DNA from: Impatiens glandulifera
Lineage: Eukaryota > Streptophyta > Magnoliopsida > Ericales > Balsaminaceae
Reading direction: 5' to 3'
DNA: 64,000 bases
NCBI RefSeq assembly: GCF_907164915.1
Contig: NW_025919593.1
Coordinates: 1 to 64,000, forward strand
Shown here: one piece after another, positions 24,063 to 36,289 of the stretch
Position numbering within the stretch: position 1 is the stretch's first letter
Layout: the number at the start of each line of letters is the position of its first letter
Program-made: the position numbers and the translations under genes
Notes under the pieces: generated by a model
Databases searched by the model: none
The model's input: the letters and a program-made list of their open reading frames with translations, nothing else
What the model was told of the DNA's origin: nothing

Positions 24063-27000
24063 CACTAGTGAAAAAATAGGTTTCTGTAACGATGCTTAGT
24101 AACGGCGGTCAAACGCCCTTACTGAAGATTTTTATCTGTAACGGCTATTAAAGACCGTTACTGTTATAAATATATCTGTAACGGCTATTGAAGACCGTTA
24201 CTGAGAGAAGGAAACAGTAACGGACTTAAACAAGAACCGTTACAGATAATAGCTGTTTGAATCCTTTTTTTCGAACTAGAGGTATCAGTAACGGCATTTT
24301 GAAAACCGTTACTGATACGGCTTCACTTTACAGTTTCTGGAATTGGTTATCAGTAACGGTTTTCTGAAGAACCGTTACTAATTACATATCTGTAACGGTC
24401 TTCAATAGCCGTTACAGATATGAAGCCGTCTTTTCATTTTCTCCTGCACAATCTGTAACGGTTGTTTCTAAACCGTTACAGATATGAAGCCGTCTTTTCA
24501 CCTTTCTTCCACTATCTGTAACGGTGTAGGATAAAACCGTTACAGATACGGCTTCACTTTACAGTTTTTGGGATTGGTTATCAGTAACGGTTTTCTGAAG
24601 AGCCGTTACTAATGTATTATCTGTAACGGCTATTGCTAAACCGTTACAGATATGGTAAAAAGAAATTAAAACGGCGGTTAGCTATCTGTAAAGGTTTTAT
24701 CAATAACCGTTACAGATAGCCTAAAGTAAACCCGCGAACAACTTCTTCTTTCTTTTCTTTCTTTTTCTTTCTTCTTCTTTCTTTTCTTTCTTCCTCCGCG
24801 CTTTCTCCTCTTCTTCCCGATCAGTCGCCTCCCTTGTTAAAGTCGCCGCCCGTGAAGTCGCCGCCCGTGAAGTCGCCGCCCGTGTTGAAGTCGTCGCCAG
24901 GTAAGTCTTCTTCCCCTTTTCTTCTCTCCGTCGTTCCGCCGCGCGTTCTGCCGTTCAACCGTTCATCGCCGATCATCGTTCTTCAATCCAACAGGTGAGT
25001 AAGACTATTTCTTCCTCTAATTATGATTCTGTGATAGATTTAGTAAAAATCTAATGGTTGATTTTCATACCCTATTGGTTCTATTTGGTTTCTGCTATTC
25101 TGTTTGATTTCTGCTATTTTGATTTCTTCTATTAAGGTTTGTAAAATATTAGAGTTGTACTATCTGAGAATATTGGATAATGACACAGTTGTTAGTGTAG
25201 GAGTTTGCACATTAGTTTTGCTATCCAATGGGCATAAAAAGTTAAAAACATATTGCATGAACTCCTTTTTATTACCCCACTAGAAGAAACTGTCTTTTGC
25301 CGGTGAAATTGGTTGCATATAATATGCTTATTGTCCTGCAATTTCCAGGATATACATCTTACTTAACCAACTACGTACATATACTCTTTGTTGAAGAGGT
25401 AAGCAAGGCTTGTCAGCACGGATGACACCCATTTGCTGATTCAACTTCTTTATTCAGAATTTAGCTCTTCTGTCTTCAGCCAGAAACTGCCAAGTAAGTT
25501 CTAGTTCATAAAACTCACATTTCAACTTTGCTGTTTATAGGTATCAAAGTGGATAATAATACTAATTGCATTTTGTTTACAATAGATAACTTATAACTTA
25601 GTAATGTCACGTAATAACTAATAAGTCAGTGTTTAATATTATAGATAAGGTCTACGAAAAGTTCACAATTAAATGCATGAAAAAGATTTGTGAATTTCCA
25701 TAAAGTATTTTAATTTCTACAAAGAAGACTCTTATTGATCTGATATCAAATTAATTGATCTGTAATTAACTGCACATAATTTGATTTAGAATAGAAGTCT
25801 ATTATTGATTAACTTGCAAAGGTTTATGATTTTTTTAATAATGCACATTCAAATGTAATTAGTCTAATTTTGCGGAATTATTTCTGCACACTCATACAAA
25901 GAAACCGACTCTGCAAGATCCAAATCCGGTGGTTCCCCCTATTATTCAAGAAAAAGTGGTAAGTCGTGGTTATTAGTTATATTTCTTTTATTTATCATAT
26001 GTATGTATGTAATCAAATGTAATTTGTGTTTGTAGACTGCCTTGCGAACTGCTATAGAAGAAGACCCGAATAGAAATGAATTGCAGTTGGCTGAGTGCGC
26101 ATTCGGGTCTCAGGGACATGGGCGAGTTGTGGGTTTGGGCTCCGGTGTCACACCTAGATCTTTTAGACCTGATGCTCGTGGTGGTACTAGCACACAGTGC
26201 AGTGACACGCAAAACGCCCTTTTACTTGAGGAGATACAGAGGATGCGAGAGGAGCGTGAAACTGAGAAGCTTCAGTCACGGAGAGAGCGCGAAGAAGCCT
26301 TAATGGAGCGTCAAATGGAGCGTGAGGAAGCACAAAGGCAGCGTGAAATGGAACGCGAAGAGTTATTGATGCAGCGTGAGGATGAACGTGAAGAAGCTCG
26401 AAGGGAGCGTGAGAGAATGCGGGATGAGATGCTTGAGCTGAGATCGACGATGAACTTCTTATTAGCCAGGATTCCCCGTGATCAACTTCCACCTGCCCCT
26501 CCCACTCGAGATGATGCCCCTCCTACTTAGAGATGATCCCCTTCCTCGTGATCGTCGCTTTCCCACTTCAATTCTGGTTAGTTGAAATGTAATTTGAATT
26601 ACGTTAATTAATGGTTTTTGTGAATTTGTGATACGATTGTAGTTTTTGGATGGATTATAGTTTTTGGATGGATTGTAGTTTGTGGATGATTATTGTTTTG
26701 AATTAATGATTGTAGTTTTGGGTTTTTGGTTATTGATGATTGTGTGCTTTTTGGTTTTTGGTTATTGGTTATTGATTGAGGTTTTAAATAGGTAAAAATT
26801 TGTAAAAAAAAAATCTATTAGGGTTTAGTAACGGTTAAATAATTTCAAATACCGTTACTATAAATCTAACTGTAACGGTTTAAGAAACAAAAAACCGTCA
26901 CAGAAACAACACGAGCATCTGTAACGGTTTTCGAAAACCGTTACAAATAAAAACAGCCTTTCAGTAACGGTTTTTATCCGGCTAAAACCGTTACTGTTGT

Positions 27001-27273
27001 CCCTTTACTATTTGTAACGGTTTTAGAAAACCGTTACAGATGCTCGTGTTGTTTCTGTGACGGTTTTTAGACGGCTAGAACCGTTACTGTTTTTAGACGA
27101 CTATCAGTAACGGTTTTCGAACGCCGTTACTGATACCTGTGAAGTTTCTGTAACGTAATTTTTAGTAACGATTGGTAACGGTTTTATTTGCCGTTACAAA
27201 TAAGTTTCAGTAACGGCGTTCGATGCTTTCAGTAACGGTTTTAACCCTTACTAATACCCTTTTTCTACTAGTG
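24063..27273 (+). mobile_element. CACTA (En/Spm-type) transposon, non-autonomous, 3.2 kb
   Basis: Termini are CACTAGTGAAAAAATAGG on the left and, inverted, CACTAGTAGAAAAAGGG on the right. Both are flanked by the 3-bp target duplication TTG (24060-24062 and 27274-27276). The first 650 and last 430 bp hold arrays of GTAACGG/CCGTTAC, at least 20 copies left and about 15 right. They are arranged mostly as palindromes of the form CTGTAACGG(N10-20)CCGTTACAG. Such arrays are the transposase-binding subterminal repeats of CACTA elements. The interior has a pyrimidine microsatellite (24745-24795), a three-fold 15-bp GC-rich repeat (24838-24885) and a remnant of one transposon gene. The TNP2-type transposase is missing. 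Confidence 0.92.
25902..26530 (+). pseudogene. CACTA accessory transposase C-terminal remnant (Transposase_24/Ptta type)
   Basis: Two exons are readable: 25902-25958 (19 codons, preceded by AG and followed by GTAAGT) and 26036-26530 (stop TAG at 26528-26530). Their junction keeps frame. The second exon opens with an E-E-D-P-N-x-N-E-L-Q then G-x-x-G-R-V-x-G-x-G-x-G block. This is the usual end of plant Ptta/En/Spm transposase-associated proteins. A long charged coiled coil follows (about residues 58-140 of the exon), built from repeats like MEREEA/MQREDE, and then a Pro-rich tail. No Met is needed at 26042 (that codon is TTG); the true protein would start in upstream exons not recognised here. 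Probably not functional alone. Confidence 0.7.
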
Positions 27274-27490
27274 TTGCAATTATCCATTTTGCAATTTTTT
27301 AAGTTATTTTCTACCTCTTGAGTAGAGGTTTTCTAAACACGGTACATCTAGTTGTGTGGAATTATCATTTCAGTGGAAGGTACTATAGTAAAGTATACTA
27401 TAGCCAAAAGGCAACCAATGATGCAATTTGGATTTAGAAGTTCACCACATATATCTTGGAGCAGTTGGGTGATCAAATGAATCGTGATCT

Positions 27491-28121
27491 TGTTGGGTTT
27501 TGTCTTCTTAGATGGAGATACCCAACTTGGTGTGAGCTTTATTTTGGCCCACGGTATAAAATGTGAAAGGATATTATTTTTCATCTAGGTTATCTGGGCT
27601 TTGAAAACATAAGAAGAGATAGGGTAGATCAAATAGATTTAGGGGTTTAGGGTAGTAGTTGGAAAAGATTTTCGTTTATCAAAGTTTGCACTGTTTAATC
27701 AAATTCAAATTTTGTCAGCTTTTTAGTTATTTCCATGGCTAAGTTCTGAACGGCGAAGATCTGTATTTTGATACTTTTTAGTCAATCCAAAAAAAAAACA
27801 GAATTAGAGAACTGGTATGGTTGGTTGATCTTGCTCTTTTTTTTTTGTTATTTGTCAACATTGTTGTGTGATCTTGTTACAATTGATTAAACTCTAGTTT
27901 TTTTATATCTAGAGTGAACCTTTATTTGTAACCTTGTTGATGATAGTGAATTGTTAAGTGGCTTATTCGGTCCTGTGGTTTTTTACTCTCGATTTGAAGA
28001 GAGATTTTTCCACGCTAAAACTTGTCTTGCATTGTCATTTCAATTTCATTATATTTTTCTCATCTCTTATACTCAATTAATTGGGAAAGTGTTCTGTTTT
28101 GAAGAATATATTTTCCCATCA
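27491..28121 (+). mobile_element. 5' LTR of degenerate Copia element 1
   Basis: The LTR ends ...CCCATCA at 28121. Four bases on, at 28125-28137, is a primer-binding site (TGGTATCAAAGCC) complementary to initiator Met tRNA with one change. The part from about 27733 is repeated at 31640-31897 and 37640-37737, so this is one member of an LTR pair. The start at TGTTGGG (27491) is inferred. A TATA box (TATAAAAT, 27555-27562) lies within. The matching 5' part of the 3' LTR is deleted, so the start cannot be confirmed from the partner copy. Confidence 0.7.
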
Positions 28122-28227
28122 AAGTGGTATCAAAGCCTAGTTTTTTATTTGAGTATAAGGATAGAGACTAACACATCCAAAATAGCGAGTTTGAATGACT
28201 CTAATTATAATATCTAGAAGGCTAAAA

Positions 28228-31200
28228 TGGAAGATTTGTTGATTGTGAAATTTTTTTATTTACTAGTGTTCTCTTTAATTAAGCATGTAGAAAAAAGTGT
28301 TGATGATTAGAAATTTTGCATTGACAAGTATGTGATTATATTCGTCAATGGGTTGATGAGAATGTTCTGAACCATGTGATCTCTATTACTGATGTTCATA
28401 CCTTTTGGACTAAATTTGAAGAATTGTATGAGAGAAAGATAAATAATAATAAGTTGTTTTTGGTAAAATAATTGGTGTCCTTAAGGTATCAAGTTAGTTC
28501 TTCAATAATTGACCACTTGAATGCTTTTGTGGGAATTATTAATCAATTGAAAGCGATGAAACTCAGTTTTGATGACGAGATACAAGGCTTATGTTTACTT
28601 GGTACTCTTCCTAACTCATCGGAGACTTTTAGAACAACTTTGTCCAATTCTTCTCCAGATGGTGTTATCATAATGACTTTAGTAAAAAACAGTGTGTTAA
28701 ATGAAAAGATAAGACGAAAGACACAAGAATGTTCTTTACAATCTGAGGTATTGGTTACGGAATCCATGGGGAGAAGAAGTAAATGGCAAGATGTAAGTAA
28801 TCGTAGAAAATTTTATGGGGCTTCTAATAAGTGGGCAAATGTTGAGTGTTATTATTGTGGTCAAAAAGTCCATATCAAGAAAAAAAATATTTTAAATTGA
28901 AGAAGGATAACAAGAAGAAAACTCAGAACACACTCACTACTTCTAACCACAAAGAAGGTAACAATCATGATGATGTTGTTATTGTTGATGATTTCCTTAT
29001 TGTTTGTTATAATGATGTTGAGAATATTAATGTATATTATGATGAGATGGTCTGGATTATAGATAGTGGTTCTTCTACTCATACTTCATCACGACGAGAT
29101 TTTTTCTCAACATATGAGGCTGGTAATTTTGGTATTACTCGTATGGGAAATACTGGTCAAGCTAAAGTGATTGGAATTGGTAATTTTTGGGATGAGATGG
29201 CCAATGGTACTAATCTTTTTCTAAAAGGGGTTAAGCATATTCTTGACATTCGTTTCAATCTTTTATCGATTGGAAGATTGGATGATGAAGACTTTTGTAA
29301 TTATTTTTCAGGTGGTGAATGGAAACTGAAAAATGGATCAATGGTTGTTTCTAAATACAAGATACTTTCGAATTTTTATAATGTTCGTTTGGAAATATCT
29401 AAATGTTATATTAACATTTGTGAAACTGATTTTTCTTTTGAGTTGTGGCAAATGTTTGGCTCATATTAGCGAGAAAGGCTTAGCTATGTTGGCTGAGAAG
29501 AATGTGCTATGTGGAGTTTTAAATGTGCACTGAAAGAGATGTCTGAATTGTTTGGCTGGAAAATAAAGACGAGTGTTATTTAGATCAACTAAATTGAAGA
29601 GAAAGTCATAATTACTAGACTTTGTGCATTCTGATTTATGTGGGTCAATGAAGTCAAGATCACTTGGTAGTGCTTACTATTTTGTAACATTTATTGATGA
29701 CTATTCTCGAAAGGTTTGAGCCTATAAATTGAAGACGAAGATCAAGTGCTAGACACATTCAAAGTGTTTCAATCCTTAGTTAAGAGGGAAACTAGAAAAA
29801 AAAGGTGAAGTGTATTCAAACGGATAACAGAGGAAAGTACATTAGGCCTTTTAATGAGTATTGTCGACAGCAGGGTATTCGTCACCAAAAATTGCCTCCG
29901 AAAACACCGCAGTTAAATTGATTGGTTGAAAGAATGAATATGACATTGGTGGAAAGGGTAAAATGTATGCTTTCACAAGCAAAGTTGCCAAGATACTTTT
30001 GGGGTGAAGCACTAAGTACAATGGTACATGTGTTAAACCTCACACCATGTATTTCTTTGAACTTTGATGTGACGAACCATGTTTGGAGTGGTAAAAATTT
30101 CTCTTATGATCATCTTCGAGAATTTGAGTGTATGGATTACGTGCATGTTTCCAAAGATGAGAGGTCAAAGTTGGAAGACAAGACCAAGAAGTGTGTGTTT
30201 GTCGGTTATGGACTGGATGAGTTTGAATATCAATTTTTTATTCCTATTAATAAGAAGTTTATTCATAGTCGCGATGTTGTAATTATGGATGATTATATCA
30301 TTAAAGATATTGACAAGGTAGATGAGATTGTTCTCACTTAAGTAAATGAGGAGATGGTTGAAATGAATTCAATTACAGTTGCTCCTAACTTGATAAACAC
30401 CAACAACGATCAAACTAAATCAATGTATGAATTTATATTTTGGTAATCCTTTAAATACTAATATTTTTTTTGATGTTGACTCTAACAGTGAATCTAATGT
30501 TGAAAATGATAATGAGAAAGGGAATAAAAATACTGAGGAGTCCATTTATTATAATGAACTAACACAGTCTACTCGAGAGAGGCATCATTTAGTTTGATAC
30601 CCAGCAAATGACTATGTATTTTTTTCACTGATGGTGGAGAACCCGAGAGTTTTCATGAAGTATTGGAAATTGAAAATAAAAAGAAATTGATAGATTTCAT
30701 GGAGGATGAGATGCAATCTCTTCGTGTAAATAACATTTTTGAGCTAACAATGTTACTTAAGGGCAATAAGACTTTAAAAATCGATGGCTTTATCGGTTGA
30801 ATGAAAATAAGCATACTTCATAGCCTAGATATAAGACTCGTTTGGTTGTAAAAGGCTTCTCGCAAAGAAAATATATTAACTTTGGTAAGATCTTTGCTCA
30901 TGTGGTGAAAATGTAATTTATTCGTGTGATTCTTAGTTTAGTAGCTAGTCTTAATCTTGAGGTTGAACAAATGGGTGTAAAAACAATCTTTCTTCATGAA
31001 ATTTTAAAAAAGAGATATACATAGAGCAACTATAGAGTTTTCAAGACAAAATGAAAGAATACTACATTTGCAAAATAGTGAAAAGTCTTTACAGTTTGAA
31101 ACAAGCATTGTGACAATGGTATCGGAAGTTTAGTTCAATTATGGTTGAACAAGGGTACAAAATGAACAAGACCAATCATGACGTTTTTGTGCGAAAATTC

Positions 31201-31610
31201 TCTAATGATGATTTTATTATTCTTCTGCTTTATGTAGATGATATATTGATTGTTGAAAAAATATTTCTAAAATCAGTGAGCTAAAAGAGTCTTTGTGTAA
31301 GTCGCTTTCCATGAAAGAGTTGGGACCAACACGTCAAATTCATAGGATTCAAATTATCCGTGATCGAGATAATAGAAAGCTGCATTTGTCATAAGAGATG
31401 TACATTGAAAAAGTTTTTCGACGCTTTAATATGACCGAAGTTAAAGTGGTGAGTATTCCTTTAGCTTCTCTCCTTAAGTTTAGTTATATTGATTGTCTTT
31501 ATATTGATAATGATAGGTTGTCTATGAAGAACATTTAGTATTCTTCAATATATGGTAGCCTTATGTACGCTATGGTTTGTATTAAACCTGATATAGCGCA
31601 CATTGTTGGT
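28228..31610 (+). pseudogene. Copia element 1 gag-pol, broken
   Basis: The polyprotein order is the Copia order. Gag (UBN2 type) runs 28228-28900 and ends in a defective zinc knuckle (CYYCGQKVH with the last Cys lost by an A insertion that also shifts frame). Protease has a D-S-G-S-S-T-H site near 29063. The integrase zinc region (about 29450-29560) and core (HSDLCG near 29628, FIDDYSRK near 29690) are followed by the C-terminal part 29922-30341. Reverse transcriptase runs about 30690-31480 with an LLYVDDILIV active-site block near 31230. Many stops and frameshifts interrupt it. RNase H is missing: coding text stops near 31610 and runs straight into LTR sequence, so a deletion removed RNase H and the start of the 3' LTR. 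Confidence 0.9.
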
Positions 31611-31902
31611 TTGAAAACTTGTTGGTTATTTTTGGGGATACGTTCTGAGCGGTAAGAATCGGTATTTTGAGGTTTCTAAGTCAGTCCAACAAAAAATCAG
31701 AATTGCAAAACTGGTATGGTTGGTTGATCTTGCTTTTTCTTGTATTTGTTGTTATTTATCAAGATTGTTGTGTTATTTTGTTGCAATATATTGATCTAGT
31801 TTTGTTATATCTAGACTGGACCACTACTTGTAATCTTGTTGATGATAGTAGATTGTTAAGTGATCTATTCAGTCTCGTGGTTTTTTACTCTCGATTTTAT
31901 TG
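31611..31902 (+). mobile_element. 3' LTR of Copia element 1, left piece
   Basis: 31640-31897 aligns with 27733-27995 of the 5' LTR. It begins in the middle of the LTR owing to the deletion described for the pol region. It stops at the insertion of Copia element 2. The LTR resumes at 37638. The 5 bases 31898-31902 (TATTG) are repeated at 37638-37642 as the target duplication of that insertion. Confidence 0.85.
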
Positions 31903-32141
31903 TAAGAAATCTACAAGATATCTAAATGTTAGGTTTAGAGAATGAGAAACCGACTGAAGAAAAAGTGATGGCTCCTAGGGTGCCACCTACCCCTTTTGTA
32001 TATGATTAACAAAATATTAAAATATTCCTTAGATTTATACAAAGTAAACAATTTGACTATAAAGTTATTAAACATACTAACAACTAATTACAAACTCAAT
32101 TGCTGTGCATTTCCAAGTTACATATTAATATAATTCTAATA

Positions 32142-32440
32142 TCTCCTCAAGATGTAGATCTCTAAGATTTATCTTGTCCTGAAGTAGATAAAATGGTCGG
32201 AATCCAATGGATTGGTGAAAATATCGGCTTATTGTACCTTTGAATACACATGTTGAGGAAGAATCAAACCTTGTTTAAAATGATCACGTACAAGATGACA
32301 GACTATTTCCATATACTTTGTATGTTCATGAAAAACTGGATTTTCAGCAATATGTATCGTCGTTTGATTATCACACCATAGAAAAATTGATAGCAATATG
32401 CGTTTAATTTTCTCACCCCACGTACCCAAGAAATGTTTTC
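32142..32440 (-). pseudogene. Copia element 2 RNase H C-terminal fragment
   Basis: Minus-strand translation from about 32372 gives the Copia RNase H pattern W-C-D-N-Q, then [13 protein letters not shown], then H-L-V-R-D. After a stop codon comes A-D-I-F-T-N-P-L, the usual end of the polyprotein. Homology is lost upstream near 32440, where the nested insert begins. Confidence 0.85.
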
Positions 32441-32923
32441 TTGTACGCGAGATATTCTCTCCCTTTTTTATCTTAAATGTCTACTAATTTTAGGAGTCCA
32501 CCTAACATCTTGTATTTTTAGGGCATGAAGGATCTAATTTTAAGATTGATTTATCCATTCGAATGCTCCGTCTTTAAGAGCATTTTGTGCGATCTGAAGT
32601 TGGTCGTTCACATGCCTTACATATCCTTTCGAATGCTCCTCCCATGGAGGGGACGCATTGAAGGACTGAAATGGTAAACACGATCCGTGCACTTTTAAGA
32701 ATAAAGTTTGTTCTATGAAAGCCATGCTATAGAACCCCGATGCTTACCTTCCTCTCGAATCTCACAAAAAGTAGACAAGAGAATCATCCATATAGGATGT
32801 TCTCCTATCTATTTGAGACGAGGAATCAAAGTGTAGTTTTATATCATAAATCTTTCCATGCTTGGACCGTACAGGTTCCAGATTAATACGTGTTCACTAC
32901 GTATTAATCTGGTTGACTTTAAG
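32441..32923. other. Unassigned segment beside the Ogre-like LTR, with a strong hairpin
   Basis: This belongs to the DNA inserted in Copia element 2. A 61-codon minus-strand frame (32540-32725) has no domain I recognise. At 32878-32912 there is a perfect 13-bp inverted repeat (CCAGATTAATACG / CGTATTAATCTGG), extendable to 14 bp by one T-A pair with a 7-nt loop. Confidence 0.5.
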
Positions 32924-34252
32924 AGTCGACACTTTAGTTTACTTCAAACAGCCAAAAGTCTTGACTTAGACCATTATTTAGGTTGAGTTAGTATGTGTTG
33001 GATAGGTGACCTTGTTAGCTTCCACTTTGGTGTTGGAAGAAATATTCAAGACTAGAAACAGTTCTATGCAATTCTCGATGGAACGTCATGGATCTAAAAG
33101 TGGATAACTTGGCTTACAAGAAACCTCACATTTGTTGTAGGTCGAACCATGAGCGCTACTTGGTATCAAATGAAATCTATCTCAAAGACATTTCTAATGG
33201 TATCTTGTTTACACAAAATGGTTGAGCTAAATAAAAGATATGAATTTTCAAAGTCACCCCCCATGCTCTAGTTCACTCTTGGAATGAAGTGGGTGAACTT
33301 GTATCGGATTGTCGGAAAAATATTGATTGCTTAGCCATTGAATGAAAATGCGGGACTAGTGCCATTTGAACGGGCTACGTCTTAGCTTTACAACCATTGG
33401 TCACAATATAAAACTAAGCCATGTAGCATTAATTATGAATTAAACACCGAAGACATGATTGGTTTATTCATGTTTTGGTTGCATCGTCTTCAACCGTCGT
33501 TTTGAAGGGGCTAAGAGCATTGGCATTATTCTGAATATAAACAAACGTGATAGAACACTCTTCAAGATTTTCAAAACATCCGAGAACAGCTAAATTCATT
33601 GAGCATAGCGACCTGTGGATTTTTTTAAGTTGTAGGAACCTCTAGATTTTCTTCAGCGAAAAAGCAACTCAAAACCCATGGTTTTGGCCAATATTAAAAT
33701 AAACTATGTGTCTAGCGCTAGCATGACGTCAACACGCGCGTTTTTTAATCCTTTTAGGCGTGAAGTCTGTCGCGTTAACCTCCATTGACTCCTCACTCCC
33801 GACTTGCCCATTTCGACTCGGTTTTGACGTTTTTTTTTCCTTTTGAATGCCTTCTACACAAAATTTCTAACATCAATATTATACTCAAAATTCAAGAATT
33901 TTTGAACTGGTCAATCTGAATGTTTTAGGTTTCCAGAATTCTGACTCTTTATAAAAAAATTACGTTTGGACACTCAACTAAGCCTCAAACTAAGTGTTCG
34001 GCACACTTTGTCCAACAAAAATATTCAAAGTTCATGATTTTTTAATACGATCATTCTGAACGTATGAAAACATATGAAGCCCGGGTATTTTTAGAAATTG
34101 GCGTTTGGACCACTACTCAAGGGTCCCTTCGAGCCAATTTCTCAAAGTGATTTTTTTGGTTTTGTTCTCCTAGTTCGATAATCAAGTATAAATATCATAC
34201 TGAACTGGGTAGTCACATTTTAATTTTGGGGTGTAAAAATTGAGTGTCTACA
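32924..34252 (-). mobile_element. Ogre/Tat-like Ty3 LTR
   Basis: On the minus strand the LTR starts TGTAGACACTCAATTTTTAC at 34252, directly after the purine tract CTAAGAGGGGCATTC (34267-34253). This start and tract are characteristic of plant Tat/Ogre-lineage Ty3 elements. The far end is placed at about 32924, where +strand GAGTCGACACTTTAG resembles the GTCGCCACTTAATT end seen in a related LTR at 48111. About 1.3 kb. The exact left border is an inference; no matching second LTR of the same element is present. Confidence 0.7.
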
Positions 34253-34979
34253 GAATGCCCCTCTTAGACAGAGTTTGGAGAAGATGACCTCTCACTTTGT
34301 AAAACACATGCCAATGACTAATCAAATAGGCACCAAGTTTGTAACCCCAACATGTAAAATGCTAAAGAAAATGAGAAATGTACAATTTGTGACGTTCTTT
34401 TTTCCTCTACTTTACCTTTCGTGACGATAAAGTTTCTTGAGGAATCGACTGTGTAACAATAACAACATTCCTGCGAAATATCTATACAAGATAGCAACGT
34501 ACACACATAACATGCTACAATCATGTGTCTCTATATAGAGACTTCATACACATCGATAAGACGATGTGCCTAGGCAATTCTATCTGACGACCGATGATAA
34601 AGCGATACTCTCTAAGTTAGTATCTCCTGCAAAGAACAATTGATACAGACCAACAGCCTTGAGTTGTGTCATATTTTGTGTTTCACCGATTACCTGATCA
34701 CAATGATTCAAGAATTACATCGATGACAGAAGCAGAATCTGGACCTTGTTTATCAGAATTCATACTGAGATGAGAGTTTGGATTTTGGCTACATAGGTTT
34801 CAATTATTCCTTAATAATGAAGCCTGCCAAAAATCACACATGAAAATTGTTTTCGAAGATGTCAATTTCTTACATTCCAAAGAACCATAAGAAATGACAT
34901 ATCAAAGAGTTTTTCATCAAATCAACGATGAACTTTTGAGAAATTAAGTTCTCATATCAATGAAATAACATATCCATGA

Positions 34980-35330
34980 GATAATGAGCGATCGTTGACA
35001 ATCGTCAAATTCTCACGTCGAAAGACAGTAGCAAATTGCAGAAACAAACAAGTTCTTTTATTGCCAAGATGGCAAGCAACTTATGTAATAAATATAGAAT
35101 CCTCGTATCTAAGATAACGAGACACTCTTAAAAAATAACAAGTTCTCACACCGATGAGATAATGAGCAACTTATGTAATATGTAAAGAAACCTCGTTATC
35201 TAATATAACGAGCCACTCTCAGCAAACAACGAGTTTATCAAATCCTCACATTGGAAGATAATGAGCAATTTGTGGAAAAGAACAAGTTCTCCCATCGATG
35301 AGATGATGAGTATTTTGTGTAAAAAGGATA
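34980..35330. repeat. Tandem repeat, period about 115 bp
   Basis: A degenerate unit recurs about three times. It contains 'aacaagttctcac(a/g)(c/t)c', 'gataatgagcaa' and an inverted pair CTCGTTATCT...ATAACGAG. Confidence 0.65.
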
Positions 35331-35359
35331 GAGTTCAGCACGCTCGAATTGTTGACTCA

Positions 35360-36270
35360 CAAAATGTTACCAATAATGAATTCAACATGCTAGGGCTGTT
35401 GATTCATGTAACATTCCAAAATGAACCTGACACACTAAGATTGATGTTTCAAGTAATAGCATAAATGAACCTGACACACTAAGGTTGTCGTTTCATGAAA
35501 TGAAACAAATAAACCCAGCATGCTAAGGCTGCTAGTTCATAAAATGAAACAAATGAATCTGGCACGCTAAGGTTGTCGGTTCATTTACGAAACAAATGAA
35601 CCTAGCACGTTGAGGCTGTTGGTTCATGAAATGAAACAAATGAACCCGGCATGCTAAGGCTATTAGTTTATAAATGAACACAACACGCTAAGACTATTGA
35701 TTCATGAAATAGAATCAAATGAACCTGGCACGCTAGGGCTGCCAGTTCATGTAATAAAACAAATGAACCTACTAGTATGCTGAGTTTGTTAGTTCATGAA
35801 ATGAAACAAATAAACTCGACATGTTAGGGCTACCGGTTCATAAACAAAACAAATGGACTCAACACGCTAAGGTTGTTGATTCACGAAATAGAATCAAATG
35901 AACCAGACACACTAGGGTTGTCGGTTCATGTAACAAAATAAATGAACTCAGCATGTTGAGTTGTTGGTTCATAAAATGGAACAAATGAACCCGGCATGCT
36001 AAGATTGTCGGTTCATAAACGAAACGAATGAACCTAGCACACTAAGGCTGTTGGTTTATGAAATGAAATCAAATGAACCTGGCACACTAAAGTTATCGGC
36101 TCATGTAAAGAAATAAATGAAATCATCACGCTAAGGCTGATGATTCACGAAATGGAATTAAATGAACCTGGCACATTAGGGATGTCAGTTCATGTAACAA
36201 AACAAATGAACCTAACATGATGAAGCTGTTGGTTCATGAAATGGAACCAATGAACCTGACACGAAATTAA
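35360..36270. repeat. Minisatellite of about 50-60 bp units with internal hairpin
   Basis: About 16 degenerate units carry the core AAATGAACC(T/C)(G/A)GCA(C/T)GCTA(A/G)GGCTG followed by GGTTCATGAAATGAAAC. Each unit holds the inverted pair ATGAACC...GGTTCAT, so transcripts could fold as a series of stems. Certain variants (a 'gattcatgaaatagaatcaaatgaacc' type) recur every 190-260 bp, which suggests a higher-order arrangement of about four units. Confidence 0.85.
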
Positions 36271-36289
36271 TGTTTTGAATAAATGAAAT

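Noticed and set aside
26187..26492. 101-codon minus-strand frame
   Set aside because: It is the antisense shadow of the CACTA coiled-coil exon; its His/Ala-rich content follows from the repetitive GAGCGTGAA codons on the other strand.
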